64,000 nucleotides of DNA. It comes from Leptospira venezuelensis. GTDB taxonomy: Bacteria > Spirochaetota > Leptospiria > Leptospirales > Leptospiraceae. This document shows positions 9,676-19,028 of this stretch, piece by piece; position 1 is the first letter of the stretch, and every line of letters starts with the position of its first letter. Position numbers and translations under genes: made by a program. The notes under the pieces are model-generated. The model did no database searches, was not told the origin of the DNA, and was given only the letters and a program-made list of their open reading frames with translations. The stretch covers positions 1,364,001 through 1,428,000 of the forward strand of contig NZ_NETS01000010.1 in assembly GCF_002150035.1 (NCBI RefSeq), in the 5' to 3' direction.

Positions 9676-10130
9676 CTTGCGCCCAATCCTTCGGTCCTTC
9701 CCAAGGCTCCCATTTTTTCGGTAGTCGTTGCTTTCACGGAAACACAATCTTCAGGAAGTCCTAAAAGGTTAGAAAGTGAGGATTGTATTTTAATTCTATG
9801 TGGAGCAATCTTAGGTCTTTCTCCGATTAAAGTGCAATCGATGTTTACTAAGCTGAAACTTTTCTCTTTTGCAAGATCTAAAGTTTTTTGCAAGATCAAT
9901 TTGGAATCCATGTTTTTAAGAGAAGGATCTGTGTCGGGAAAATATTGTCCTATATCTCCCAGTCCCATAGCTCCTAAAATCGCATCGGCTAATGCGTGTA
10001 TTACGATATCTGCATCGGAATGACCGATGAGTGCGTATTCAGAATCAATGACAGCTCCGCCCAAAATTAAAGGGCGGGTCTCGTTTTTCTCCAGTCTGTG
10101 AAAGTCTAGGCCTTGTCCTATTCGGTACAT
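9648..10130 (-). CDS. ispF: 2-C-methyl-D-erythritol 2,4-cyclodiphosphate synthase
   Basis: IspF makes the cyclic diphosphate in the non-mevalonate isoprenoid pathway. At 160 residues it has the normal length. The metal ligands are visible as GQGLDFHR (Asp9, His11) and IGHSDADIVIHA (His43 region). The DIGQYFPDTD motif, the NIDCTLIGERPKI segment and the C-terminal ATTTEKMGALGRTEGLGA motif are all intact. Downstream of nadA with a 4-base gap, likely one operon. Confidence 0.96.
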   Translation of the reverse strand: MYRIGQGLDFHRLEKNETRPLILGGAVIDSEYALIGHSDADIVIHALADAILGAMGLGDIGQYFPDTDPSLKNMDSKLILQKTLDLAKEKSFSLVNIDCTLIGERPKIAPHRIKIQSSLSNLLGLPEDCVSVKATTTEKMGALGRTEGLGASCVVLLQKN

Positions 10131-10134
10131 TAAG

Positions 10135-11106
10135 TTATTTGTAACTCACTTCCAGCATTCTTTGGACTGCCATTCTTCCTTTTTCTACGATTTCAGGATC
10201 TAATTTGATCTCGAATTGCTCGTATAGAAGAGCATCTTTAATTTTTTCTAATGTAATTCGTTTCATATGAGGGCAGGTCCTGCAAGAAGAAACAAATTGT
10301 CTATCAGGGAATTCAGATCTGAGATTGTCTCCCATGGAACATTCTGTAACTAAGAATACATCTTTAGCTCCCGAATCACGGATATACTTGGACATTTGAG
10401 AAGTAGATCCTGCGAAGTCGGAAACTTCTACCACGTCTGTGTTACATTCAGGGTGGGAGATTACTGTGACTCCAGGCCATTGTCTTCTAACGGAAAGAAT
10501 GTCTTCTGCAGTGTACATCTCATGTACCATACAACGTCCAGGAAAGGAGATGATCTTTTTATTAGTTTGTTTCTGCACATTCCCAGCAAGATATTCATCA
10601 GGAAGGAAGATAACTGTATCGCTATCCAAAGAATTTACGATCTGGACTGCGTTTGCAGAAGTGCAGCAAATATCAGTTTCAGCTTTCACTTCGGCAGTAC
10701 AATTGACATAAGTCACTACCGGAACTCCAGGATATTGGCTTTTTAGTTTTTTAACATCTTCTCTAGTAATACTTTCCGCTAGAGAGCAGCCTGCTTTTAG
10801 GTCAGCGATGAGTACTTTCTTCTCTGGAGACATAAGCTTTGCAGTCTCCGCCATAAAATGGACCCCGTTAAATAGAATAATGTCTGCATCCGTTTCGGCG
10901 GCTGCCTTACTCAGATAAAGTGAATCTCCAAGTATGTCTGAAACTCCGTGAAAAACATCCGGAGTCATATAATTATGTCCTAAAAGTACTGCGTTTTTCT
11001 CTTTTTTGAGACGGTTAATCTCCTGGATCAGAGGAAGTTTTTCCTCTATTTCATGTTCCATGTAAGTGGATTCCAGAGATTTTCGAATATCCTCTATGGT
11101 TTTCAT
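10135..11106 (-). CDS. nadA: Quinolinate synthase A
   Basis: NadA condenses iminoaspartate with dihydroxyacetone phosphate to quinolinate for de novo NAD synthesis. The 323-residue protein carries the three triplicated-fold signatures: VLLGHNYMTPDVFHGVSDILGD at the start, LKAGCSLAES with the first cluster Cys, VTECSMGDN with the second, and SCRTCPHMKRITLEKI with the third, giving the [4Fe-4S] ligands. ATG 11106 is followed directly by ispF. The gene starts about 275 bases from lipL41, which is divergent. Confidence 0.96.
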   Translation of the reverse strand: MKTIEDIRKSLESTYMEHEIEEKLPLIQEINRLKKEKNAVLLGHNYMTPDVFHGVSDILGDSLYLSKAAAETDADIILFNGVHFMAETAKLMSPEKKVLIADLKAGCSLAESITREDVKKLKSQYPGVPVVTYVNCTAEVKAETDICCTSANAVQIVNSLDSDTVIFLPDEYLAGNVQKQTNKKIISFPGRCMVHEMYTAEDILSVRRQWPGVTVISHPECNTDVVEVSDFAGSTSQMSKYIRDSGAKDVFLVTECSMGDNLRSEFPDRQFVSSCRTCPHMKRITLEKIKDALLYEQFEIKLDPEIVEKGRMAVQRMLEVSYK

Positions 11107-11286
11107 TAGGCCCTCTGCCAGTTTAAGGCGGTTCTATCTCTTTTTATTTTCGACTCCTATTTTTCGGAGTCCGGCAACCTAAATGTAAAATTGCCGAAAG
11201 AACTAGGTTTTGCAAGTGTTTATAATCCGTTCAGCGCCCAAAACCTGTCATTCATTCCTCAGGTCCCAAGTTTTTTGCCGAGGACC

Positions 11287-11310
11287 GACCCTGTCTTAAA
11301 ATAAATTGAC
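11287..11310 (+). promoter_or_regulatory. Motif upstream of lipL41 shared with the DUF2071 gene
   Basis: A 24-base string starting GACCCTG and ending AAATAAATTGAC matches 24330-24353 at 21 of 24 bases. Both copies lie just before a plus-strand gene. It ends within a TTGACA-like hexamer (11306-11311), but no good -10 box follows at normal spacing. Confidence 0.4.
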
Positions 11311-11381
11311 AGAAAAAGAAATGCCGGAACAAATACGAAGTTATTCCTAAAAATCATCCATAAAGGATTGGTATTAACCCA

Positions 11382-12429
<1,048 letters not shown>

Positions 12430-12446
<17 letters not shown>

Positions 12447-12801
12447 GAAAGTAAAACTTTCTTTCTGTTTCGAGAAAAGCGGGCGGTTAACGTCCGCTTT
12501 TCTTTTATGTGCTACATTTTTCTTGTCAGATTGTAGCAGAACGAAACCGAATTTGGAAGAATGTTCAGATGCTCAGATCCATATTTCCAAATTGATCGCA
12601 AACGACGAAACCATGGAGAAGGGTGTGCAGGCATTGATGTTAAGATCGGTGCTAAAGCCTGAAACCAGTGAAGCGATTATCAAAAGTTGTGTGGAGAATA
12701 AAAGTTTACTCCAAGTACAATGCGAACTCTCTAAGGAAAAGTTTTCTGATCTCCAGGATTGTAAAAAACACTCTCCTAAAAGGGCAGAGACTGAAGGTTA
12801 A
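12430..12801 (+). CDS. lep: Lep, LipL41 expression partner
   Basis: By position and character this is Lep, the small protein encoded immediately after lipL41 and reported to bind and stabilise LipL41. From ATG 12430 the protein has a basic leader of about 22 residues, then a hydrophobic stretch ending FFLSDC, a lipoprotein-type or exported signal. The mature part has four Cys (EECSD, KSCVENK, VQCELS, LQDCKKH) that could form disulphides. A strong hairpin overlaps the leader codons (12473-12503), so a fraction of transcripts should end before the mature domain. A later start within the hairpin end is possible but I see no good ribosome site for it. Confidence 0.85.
12473..12506 (+). terminator. 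Terminator-like hairpin between lipL41 and lep
   Basis: A 13-bp stem (12473-12485 with 12491-12503, one G-U pair) closes a 5-base GTTAA loop and runs into TTTT. This has all the marks of an intrinsic terminator, yet it lies inside the 5' part of the lep reading frame. It would lower lep output relative to lipL41. Confidence 0.82.
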
Positions 12802-12875
12802 GCTTAGTTTTTGCTCTCCTATTTCCGGATTGTAGAAACCGGAGAAGTCTAAAGTTTTGTAATCAAGACTTCTTT

Positions 12876-14789
12876 ATGGCAAAGTTAAAGCTAGTACAAT
12901 TGCCTGTTCCACCTCCTACAGCCTTTGCCGCTACAGGGAATGTTCCCTTGGCTGCAGGCTGTTTAGCAGTTTCTGCCAGGGAGAATGGCCTGGAAAAGAA
13001 AGGTCTGGAGTTAGAAGTTCTGGATCCTGATATCACTGATAAAGAAGGTGATAGCCAACTTGCAGACAGGATCGCGAAAGATGAACCTGAGTTCTTGGGC
13101 TTTTCACTTTATCTTTGGAATACAGAAAGAAGTCTTCACCTCGCAAAAGAAGTCAAACGTAGATCTCCATCTACTAAGATACTCATCGGCGGACCCGAAG
13201 TAAATCCGGATAATCCATTTGTTCTTTCCGAAACAGGTTATGATATAGCAGTTTCCGGAGAAGCAGAGCATACATTTTTTGCTCTCATGGACACTCTTCT
13301 CAAAAAAGAAGATCCTAGAAAATTACCGAATATTGCAGTTAGAGAACTCGATGGAAAGATGGGAATGTTTTCCAGAGAAGAGAATGCTTCCTTTCCACTG
13401 ACTAGTTATCCTTCTCCTTATCTGCAAGGGTTTGTGCCAGTGGACCCTGCAAGATCTACTTATTTAGAAACTGTAAGGGGATGTAGATCTCAATGCACTT
13501 ATTGTTTTTATCCGAAGAGTAGCAATGTATTAAGAACTTTGGATATACCTGAGACGATCAAACTTCTCTCTAACCTAAAAGACAAAGGCGCCAAAGAATT
13601 AGTATTCTTAGATCCTACATTCAATCATAGACCAGGCTTCGAAGAATTTTTAGATGCGATCATAGATGTGAACTCAGACAGATCCATGACTATGTTCGGA
13701 GAATTGAGATCCGAAGGAATTACAGAGAAGATTGCAGACAAACTTGCATTAGCAGGTTTTAATCGAATAGAACTCGGGATGCAATCCATCAATAAGGAAA
13801 CTTTAAAACGAGTAAAACGTTTTGGAAGTCCTGAAAAGGTTGCAGAAGCAGCAAGAATGTTGGCCGATCGAGGAATTGAACTCTTATTGGATTTGATCAT
13901 AGGTCTTCCTGGAGATACTCCAGACGATGTGATGGAAGGAATAGAATTCTTTTACGGGCATGGACTAGGAGAATGGGTCCAGGTATTTCCTTTGTCTATT
14001 CTTCCCGGAACCGCAATGAGAAAAGATGCAGAGTCAGAGGGTTTGGTTTATCTTCCTAAACCTCCGTATAGAGTGATCCGAACTCCTAATTTTAGTCCTG
14101 AGGCTCTTAGTTCCACATTATTCCGCTCAGAAGATAGATTGGATAGAAGGTTGGATGAAACCCCTCGAAGTCTATTATCAGATCCTGATACAGCAGTTTT
14201 AGATACATTTTCTTTTTCACCTGGACTCACAGAAAGATTCGGAATAGAAGATTTTTCCATTTCCGGTGCTCGCCATGTTTCTATTTGGTGGAGAGGAGAT
14301 AATTTAGAAAAATCTAAAAAAGAATTCTTTGATAGATTGAATTATAGATTTACCAAAGATCCTTTTGCAGTAACTGATATTGTTTTATATCCTCGATCCA
14401 CTTTTGATCCTGAACTGATCACTGAGATCATGGAAGAATGTTCTAAGGTCCCGGCATCTTATCTTTCTCGTACACTTGCTCATCGTGGAGAAAATATGCT
14501 CCATAGGATCGTTCTTGTTCTTCCGCTTGGGGTTTCCTTTCCATTAGAATGGGTTTCCGAGATCAAAGAATATATTCCTGTGTTCCAAGAAATGGAATGG
14601 GAAGAAGCAGTCCAAAAATCAGCAGAGCTTGGGGGAGAATTTCCAGGAGCAAGGATCATTTCTAAAAACGAGAACTCGGCCGCATGGAAAGTCCTAAAAG
14701 AAAATGCGGATCCTGAATCTGTAACATTTGCTAATAGAATTTTAGAAAAACGCTGGTGTTGGGAAGTTCTTGGTTATTCGGAGAAGTGA
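12876..14789 (+). CDS. B12-binding domain radical SAM protein
   Basis: 637 residues. Residues about 1-150 form a cobalamin-binding-type Rossmann domain (FLGFSLYLWNTERSLHLAKE, ILIGGPEVN, VSGEAEHTFFALMD). The radical SAM core starts near 195 with TVRGCRSQCTYCFYPKSS, giving Cys203, Cys207 and Cys210 of the CxxxCxxC cluster. ELVFLDPTFNHRPGFEEFL and ELGMQSINKETLKRVKR are further core strands. The C-terminal 200 residues are not recognised. Proteins of this class do methylations, ring rearrangements or methylthiolations. The substrate cannot be read from the sequence. It stands alone on the plus strand. Confidence 0.88.
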   Translation: MAKLKLVQLPVPPPTAFAATGNVPLAAGCLAVSARENGLEKKGLELEVLDPDITDKEGDSQLADRIAKDEPEFLGFSLYLWNTERSLHLAKEVKRRSPSTKILIGGPEVNPDNPFVLSETGYDIAVSGEAEHTFFALMDTLLKKEDPRKLPNIAVRELDGKMGMFSREENASFPLTSYPSPYLQGFVPVDPARSTYLETVRGCRSQCTYCFYPKSSNVLRTLDIPETIKLLSNLKDKGAKELVFLDPTFNHRPGFEEFLDAIIDVNSDRSMTMFGELRSEGITEKIADKLALAGFNRIELGMQSINKETLKRVKRFGSPEKVAEAARMLADRGIELLLDLIIGLPGDTPDDVMEGIEFFYGHGLGEWVQVFPLSILPGTAMRKDAESEGLVYLPKPPYRVIRTPNFSPEALSSTLFRSEDRLDRRLDETPRSLLSDPDTAVLDTFSFSPGLTERFGIEDFSISGARHVSIWWRGDNLEKSKKEFFDRLNYRFTKDPFAVTDIVLYPRSTFDPELITEIMEECSKVPASYLSRTLAHRGENMLHRIVLVLPLGVSFPLEWVSEIKEYIPVFQEMEWEEAVQKSAELGGEFPGARIISKNENSAAWKVLKENADPESVTFANRILEKRWCWEVLGYSEK

Positions 14790-14825
14790 TCAACTAAAAT
14801 AGGACCTCGCAGCAATCTTTTCAAA

Positions 14826-14847
14826 TTTTCGGATCTTCACCCGAAAA
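14826..14847 (+). terminator. Weak hairpin after the radical SAM gene
   Basis: TTTTCGG pairs with CCGAAAA around an 8-base loop. There is no good U-run after it, so it is a poor terminator candidate. Confidence 0.3.
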
Positions 14848-14920
14848 ATCAAATCCTGACGATTTTATACAATTTTTCCCCCAAGTTTACGGTTAGAATT
14901 TTTCATTACTGGAGAATGAA

Positions 14921-15496
14921 ATGTTGAACAACCGTAAGAAAGTATATGATTTCCCTCATAAAGCAATCCGTTATGGAATTTCAAAATTAGTGCAAGAAGC
15001 AGGCAGGACAGATTATTCGGATTCAAAAGATGTTCTCTCACTTTTCGAATTAGGAAAAGAAGTTTTTCGCATGTTGGAGATCCACGCTCGCGACGAAGAA
15101 GCAGTGAGCTTAAAATATTTAGAAGAAAAAGATTCGCAGGCTTCTCTAAGAGACAAAAAAGAACATAAATATCTGGAAGAAAAAATAGAAGAACTAAAAT
15201 CTCTTTTAGATAGGATCAAAGAAGAAACTGAGCAGTCCCAGATTCTTTCCGAAGAATTTTATACAAAACTAATTCGTTTTCAAACGGATTATTTCTCTCA
15301 TATGACAAGAGAGGAAGAGGAAACCCAAGTTAGATTACATGTATACTTTTCAGATGTAGAATTGGAGGACCACCAAAAAGAGATCATGAGTTCTTTAGGT
15401 GGAGATGAGCTTAAAATTTGGGCCAAGTTTTTGATCCCGAACGTTCCGACCCGGATCAAAAATAGATTCGAAGAAATGTTAAAAACCTTCTCTTAA
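14921..15496 (+). CDS. Hemerythrin-like (HHE) cation-binding protein
   Basis: 191 residues, strongly helical. His/Glu pairs fit an HHE di-iron site: FPHKAIRYG near residue 13, EIHARDEE near 54, KEHKYLEEKIEEL near 80 and YFSHMTREEEE near 127, with long amphipathic helices between. Hemerythrin-like proteins bind oxygen or NO or store iron. The ligand order resembles the helix-bundle family but is not exact. Ends about 70 bases before the Cdd1 gene. Confidence 0.72.
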   Translation: MLNNRKKVYDFPHKAIRYGISKLVQEAGRTDYSDSKDVLSLFELGKEVFRMLEIHARDEEAVSLKYLEEKDSQASLRDKKEHKYLEEKIEELKSLLDRIKEETEQSQILSEEFYTKLIRFQTDYFSHMTREEEETQVRLHVYFSDVELEDHQKEIMSSLGGDELKIWAKFLIPNVPTRIKNRFEEMLKTFS

Positions 15497-15568
15497 ACTA
15501 CGGTATTGGTTTGTTATAAACGATTTAACTCACTTGATTTTTGGACCGACTTCTTATAAAATCTCTTT

Positions 15569-15850
15569 ATGAAGTCGGATAAATCCGAAGTATTAAAAGA
15601 ATTTCGCACTCTTCCCGGAGTAGGTAAAGTAATCGCAGAAGATCTCTGGAACTTAGGAGTTCGAAGTAAAGCGGAACTTGCAAAATTAGATCCTGAAAAA
15701 TTATACGAAGAAATTTGCGAATACCAAGGTGCTCGAGTAGATCTATGTATGCTGTATGTATTCCGTTGTGCTGTATATGTTTCCGCGACTCCCAATCCTG
15801 AACCGGAAAAAATGAAATGGTGGTTTTGGAAGGACAGGCAGCTTGTCTGA
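15569..15850 (+). CDS. Cdd1-type helix-hairpin-helix protein
   Basis: 93 residues matching the Cdd1 family, named for a Clostridioides difficile pathogenicity locus. RTLPGVGKVIAEDLWNLGVRSKAELAKLDPEKLY is an HhH-like segment, and the C-terminal WWFWKD signature is present with two Cys (DLCMLYVFRCAVYVS). It probably binds nucleic acid, but family function is unknown. Overlaps the AraC gene by eight bases, so the two are translationally coupled. Confidence 0.82.
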   Translation: MKSDKSEVLKEFRTLPGVGKVIAEDLWNLGVRSKAELAKLDPEKLYEEICEYQGARVDLCMLYVFRCAVYVSATPNPEPEKMKWWFWKDRQLV

Positions 15851-16601
15851 TTTGATCCGAATTTCCTGGAGCCAAAAAGAATCTCCCGAGACGTATACAG
15901 TTCTTCCGGGAGAAGAATGTGTAATTGGGATCCAGACTACAGGAAGGATTTCTTTAGGTTCGGGTAAACAACCCAAGGCTCTTTCCAAGGCGGGGATCAC
16001 TGGGATCTTAAGAGGCCCGAGGACTTTCCATTCTGAAAAAAATACAAAATCACTTTTAGTTAATATTTCTCCCTTAGTTCTCTCTAGAATGATTTCTGTC
16101 CCAATGGATCAGATCAGTGATTCAAGTTTGTCATTAGAAGATCTGTTTTCCAAAGAGAAGATCTCCGGACTAATTGCAGATTGCGAAGAAGCAGATTGGA
16201 AAGGGGAAGAGGGTAATCGTATTTTGGAAAAATTCCGGCTACTTCTCCCCTTGAGAGAAGAAAAGGAAAAATTTGTAGCAGAAGCAGTCCTTAGGATCAA
16301 GTCATCACTCGGGGAAATCGGGATCAAAGGTTTGGCTTTTGATTTGGGAGTAAGCCAAAGCAGCTTAGAAAGAGGTTTTAGGACTAGAGTTGGCTTAAGT
16401 CCAAAAGAATACGCTGGTCTCGTACGTTTCAGGAATATATTCAGATTTTATAATTCTTCTTCCAGTCTCACAGAATTAGCTTTAGAGGCCGGTTATTACG
16501 ATCAGGCACATTTTATCCGAGAGTTTAAGAAGAAAACCGGCTTTAGTCCGAAACAATGGTTTCGCCAGAATACAAAGTCAGGTTTGGATCTTAATTTTTA
16601 G
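15843..16601 (+). CDS. AraC-family transcriptional regulator
   Basis: 252 residues. The C-terminal 100 residues are a double helix-turn-helix: IKGLAFDLGVSQSSLERGFRTRVGLSPKEY and SLTELALEAGYYDQAHFIREFKKKTGFSPKQW, the standard AraC signature. The N-terminal domain (about 1-120, TYTVLPGEECVIGIQTTG) looks like the cupin-like sensor of the DUF6597 type, with no known ligand. The start is TTG 15843, eight bases inside the Cdd1 frame. The C-terminus overlaps the convergent glycosylase gene by 11 bases. Confidence 0.86.
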   Translation: MSDLIRISWSQKESPETYTVLPGEECVIGIQTTGRISLGSGKQPKALSKAGITGILRGPRTFHSEKNTKSLLVNISPLVLSRMISVPMDQISDSSLSLEDLFSKEKISGLIADCEEADWKGEEGNRILEKFRLLLPLREEKEKFVAEAVLRIKSSLGEIGIKGLAFDLGVSQSSLERGFRTRVGLSPKEYAGLVRFRNIFRFYNSSSSLTELALEAGYYDQAHFIREFKKKTGFSPKQWFRQNTKSGLDLNF

Positions 16602-17211
16602 AAAAAAATTCTCTTTTGATAGAAGGGTGTTTTCGAATTAGATCCAAGGATTTTGCGATCAGTATCTTAGCTTCTGGGGAATGATTCCAAACATTCAGCC
16701 CGGAAGGATGAGGCAGGGGAATCCAATCTAGCTCCACACCGTAGTAGTTTTTCTTAAACTTCTTACCTATAACCTCATCCAGTTTGTATTTTTTATTCTC
16801 TGCCAATTGATCGATCGCGAGTTTACCTATCGGAATGATAAGTTCAGGTTGATTGAATTCCACTTCGAAGCGTATGAATCTGGAACAATTTTCTACTTCG
16901 GAAGGATTTGGTTTTCTGTCTCCACTTTTTGCTTTGCCCGGAAAACATCTACAAACCGCAGCCATGTTTACTTTGGATCTGTAGACTTCTTCTTCTATCC
17001 CTATGGATGAAAACCATTTGAATAAAGTTTTGCCTGCAGTGTATGCGAATGGTCTTCCGAATTTTTCTTCATGGATGCCTGGAGCCTGGCCTATGCTCAT
17101 AATTTTTGCACCAGAAATTCCGCCATGCACAGGGTTGCCGACCATGTCTGGACAAAGCCTACAATGAAGTAATGTCTCTAGATGTTTTTTGAATTTTTGG
17201 GAATCGTTCAT
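16591..17211 (-). CDS. Uracil-DNA glycosylase, iron-sulfur family (UDG type 4/5-like)
   Basis: 206 residues. Motif 1 is GQAPGIHEEKFGRPFAYTAG, close to the GEAPG..E..xGxPF pattern. Motif 2 is PLPHPSGLN. Cys17 and Cys20 (HCRLCPDM) plus two or more of the Cys in NMAAVCRCFPGK and VENCSRF supply a likely [4Fe-4S] site. It should remove uracil from DNA in base-excision repair. The family variant cannot be settled from sequence by eye. Confidence 0.87.
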   Translation of the reverse strand: MNDSQKFKKHLETLLHCRLCPDMVGNPVHGGISGAKIMSIGQAPGIHEEKFGRPFAYTAGKTLFKWFSSIGIEEEVYRSKVNMAAVCRCFPGKAKSGDRKPNPSEVENCSRFIRFEVEFNQPELIIPIGKLAIDQLAENKKYKLDEVIGKKFKKNYYGVELDWIPLPHPSGLNVWNHSPEAKILIAKSLDLIRKHPSIKREFFSKN

Positions 17212-17221
17212 CCGAAACGGA

Positions 17222-17641
17222 TCAAGGTGCTAAAAGTTTCCAAGCCTCTTTCGAAGTGCTGCCTACTCGGATCAAACTTTTTAATTTGGTAAGTTCTAAA
17301 ATTTTATTCACTTGAGAAGAAGGGGAGAAGACTGCGATACCACCTTTTCCGCTCTTAACTAGTCTGGAATGTGTCGCCATAAAAACTCCAAGTCCGGAAG
17401 AATCTATATACTTCACATTTTCCATATTCACTAGAAGATAGATAAATCCTCGATCGAGTAGATGAAAGAATCTTTCTTTCATAATCTGGGCAGAGTACAG
17501 ATTAATCTCTCCAGAAATTTTCACAACCACTGCTTCTTTAGGAAGACCCTCAGGAATATTGTCCTGATCTAGAAATACACCCAATTCGGGCGCATCATGA
17601 TCGAAATCTTTACTGTCCAGGTTCCAAGGAGTATCTGCCAT
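17222..17641 (-). CDS. STAS-domain protein (anti-sigma factor antagonist type)
   Basis: 139 residues. After a 30-residue N-terminal extension the STAS fold begins: VVKISGEINLYSAQIMKERF, LLVNMENVKYIDSSGLGVFMATH with the phosphorylatable Ser in DSSGLG, and GGIAVFSPSSQVNKILELTKL. Such proteins are dephosphorylated by SpoIIE-type PP2C enzymes and then sequester a kinase/anti-sigma partner. Two such phosphatases lie at 49.8-53.4 kb. Starts ten bases after the glycosylase gene upstream relation is reversed: it is transcribed ahead of that gene on the minus strand. Confidence 0.9.
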   Translation of the reverse strand: MADTPWNLDSKDFDHDAPELGVFLDQDNIPEGLPKEAVVVKISGEINLYSAQIMKERFFHLLDRGFIYLLVNMENVKYIDSSGLGVFMATHSRLVKSGKGGIAVFSPSSQVNKILELTKLKSLIRVGSTSKEAWKLLAP

Positions 17642-17728
17642 AGTGTGGTTCGCTTATTTTTACCGAATGCGAAGACTATCGAATTACTAGCCGTTTCTGC
17701 AAGGATTTTATCCCGTTTTTCAACGATC

Positions 17729-18892
17729 TTAAGAGTCTTCTCTTACTCCTTCAGAGATAGAGAATTTATAGATCTTTGCATTTAGTCCGAATTTTTGGAG
17801 ATATTCTTTTTCGAATTTGGAGAATAAGGAAGAAGATCTGCCTTCTTTGTCTAAAACTAGGACACAACCTCCGAAGCCTCCTCCAATCATTCTTGCTCCT
17901 AATACATTTTCAGATCGGAACCATTCTACAATAAAATCTGTTTCCTCGCAGGAGACTTGGAAGTTTTTCGAAAGTGATTCATGGCAAGAGAAGAGTTCTT
18001 CTCCAACCTTCTCCGCATTTTTATCCTTTAAGGAGCGGATAACGTTTTGGGCTCTGGATCTTTCTCCAAGAATATGAGTAGCTCTCTTAAATTCGGAAGG
18101 AGTCAGCCCCGCTTTTTCAATTAGAGAGAAGTCTGCTTGGCTTAAGGTTTTGACTTCTGGAGAAAGTTTATTACATTTTGAAGTCGCAGATTCTACTTCC
18201 TTTCTTCTGTCGTTGTACTCACTTTCTTTTAAACTATGTTTTACATTGGAATCGATCAGATAGAACTCGTAACCTGGAAGATCTAAATTATGATAAGAAT
18301 ATTCCAATGTCTCTGTGTTTAGAGAAATACAAGAAGAAGGTTTTGCCACTGCGATCACGAACTGGTCCATGATCCCGCAATTGACTCCTACAAAATGATT
18401 TTCCGCGGTTTGAGCAAGTACTGCGATCTTCTCTTTTGTAATCTCCCATTCGAATATTTTAGAAAGTGCAAATGCGATTCCTACTTCCACAGCAGCGGAA
18501 GAAGAAAGTCCTGCACCTTGAGGAATGTTTCCTGTGAAAGCAAGATCGAATCCTTCTACCCTTAATCCTAATTTACGAGCTTCTGAGACGACCCCCAGGA
18601 TATAATTTGCCCAAGGTTTTTCTTCAGAATAGGTGAGATCTTTTGTTACAAATTCGGATTTAAAATCCAAGGAGTACAATCTAATAAGGCCAAGAGAATT
18701 TGTTCTGATTGCAAAGTGTGTTCTGAAATCGATTGCAGCAGGAAATACCAAACCTCCTGCATAATCCACATGTTCCCCTATGATATTCACCCGACCTGGG
18801 GCCGAAAAAAAACGGATTGGACTTAAATCCGGGGCATCCGGAAAAATAAGGGATAGAGAAGAGGAAAGATTCTCTCGGATAGAAAGAGTCAT
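17729..18892 (-). CDS. galK: Galactokinase
   Basis: GalK phosphorylates galactose at C1 with ATP. 387 residues. The family signature is APGRVNIIGEHVDYAGG (Val for the usual Thr in GEHTDY), the ATP-binding motif is GNIPQGAGLSSSAAVEVG, CGIMDQFVIA carries the catalytic Asp, and MIGGGFGGCVL is the third GHMP motif. All are near normal positions. No Leloir-pathway galT or galE is next to it. pgi lies divergently 137 bases away. Confidence 0.94.
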   Translation of the reverse strand: MTLSIRENLSSSLSLIFPDAPDLSPIRFFSAPGRVNIIGEHVDYAGGLVFPAAIDFRTHFAIRTNSLGLIRLYSLDFKSEFVTKDLTYSEEKPWANYILGVVSEARKLGLRVEGFDLAFTGNIPQGAGLSSSAAVEVGIAFALSKIFEWEITKEKIAVLAQTAENHFVGVNCGIMDQFVIAVAKPSSCISLNTETLEYSYHNLDLPGYEFYLIDSNVKHSLKESEYNDRRKEVESATSKCNKLSPEVKTLSQADFSLIEKAGLTPSEFKRATHILGERSRAQNVIRSLKDKNAEKVGEELFSCHESLSKNFQVSCEETDFIVEWFRSENVLGARMIGGGFGGCVLVLDKEGRSSSLFSKFEKEYLQKFGLNAKIYKFSISEGVREDS

Positions 18893-19028
18893 TCTGGAAA
18901 ATAAAATCTAAGACTAAAATACTTACAAGGGATTTTGGAAAATTAGAACATCGAATTAATTCGTTTTTCCTTGCTATTCCAATTAACATAAGTAATTTGT
19001 CTCGGATGTCCGATTTTGAGGAATACCG

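Noticed and set aside
11221..11226. TATAAT upstream of lipL41
   Set aside because: A perfect -10-like hexamer, but the bases 17 upstream (AAGAAC) are not -35-like, and it is about 155 bases from the start. Left as unproven.
15743..16000. Minus-strand frames opposite Cdd1 and the AraC gene
   Set aside because: Antisense shadows of well-supported genes with clear family motifs.
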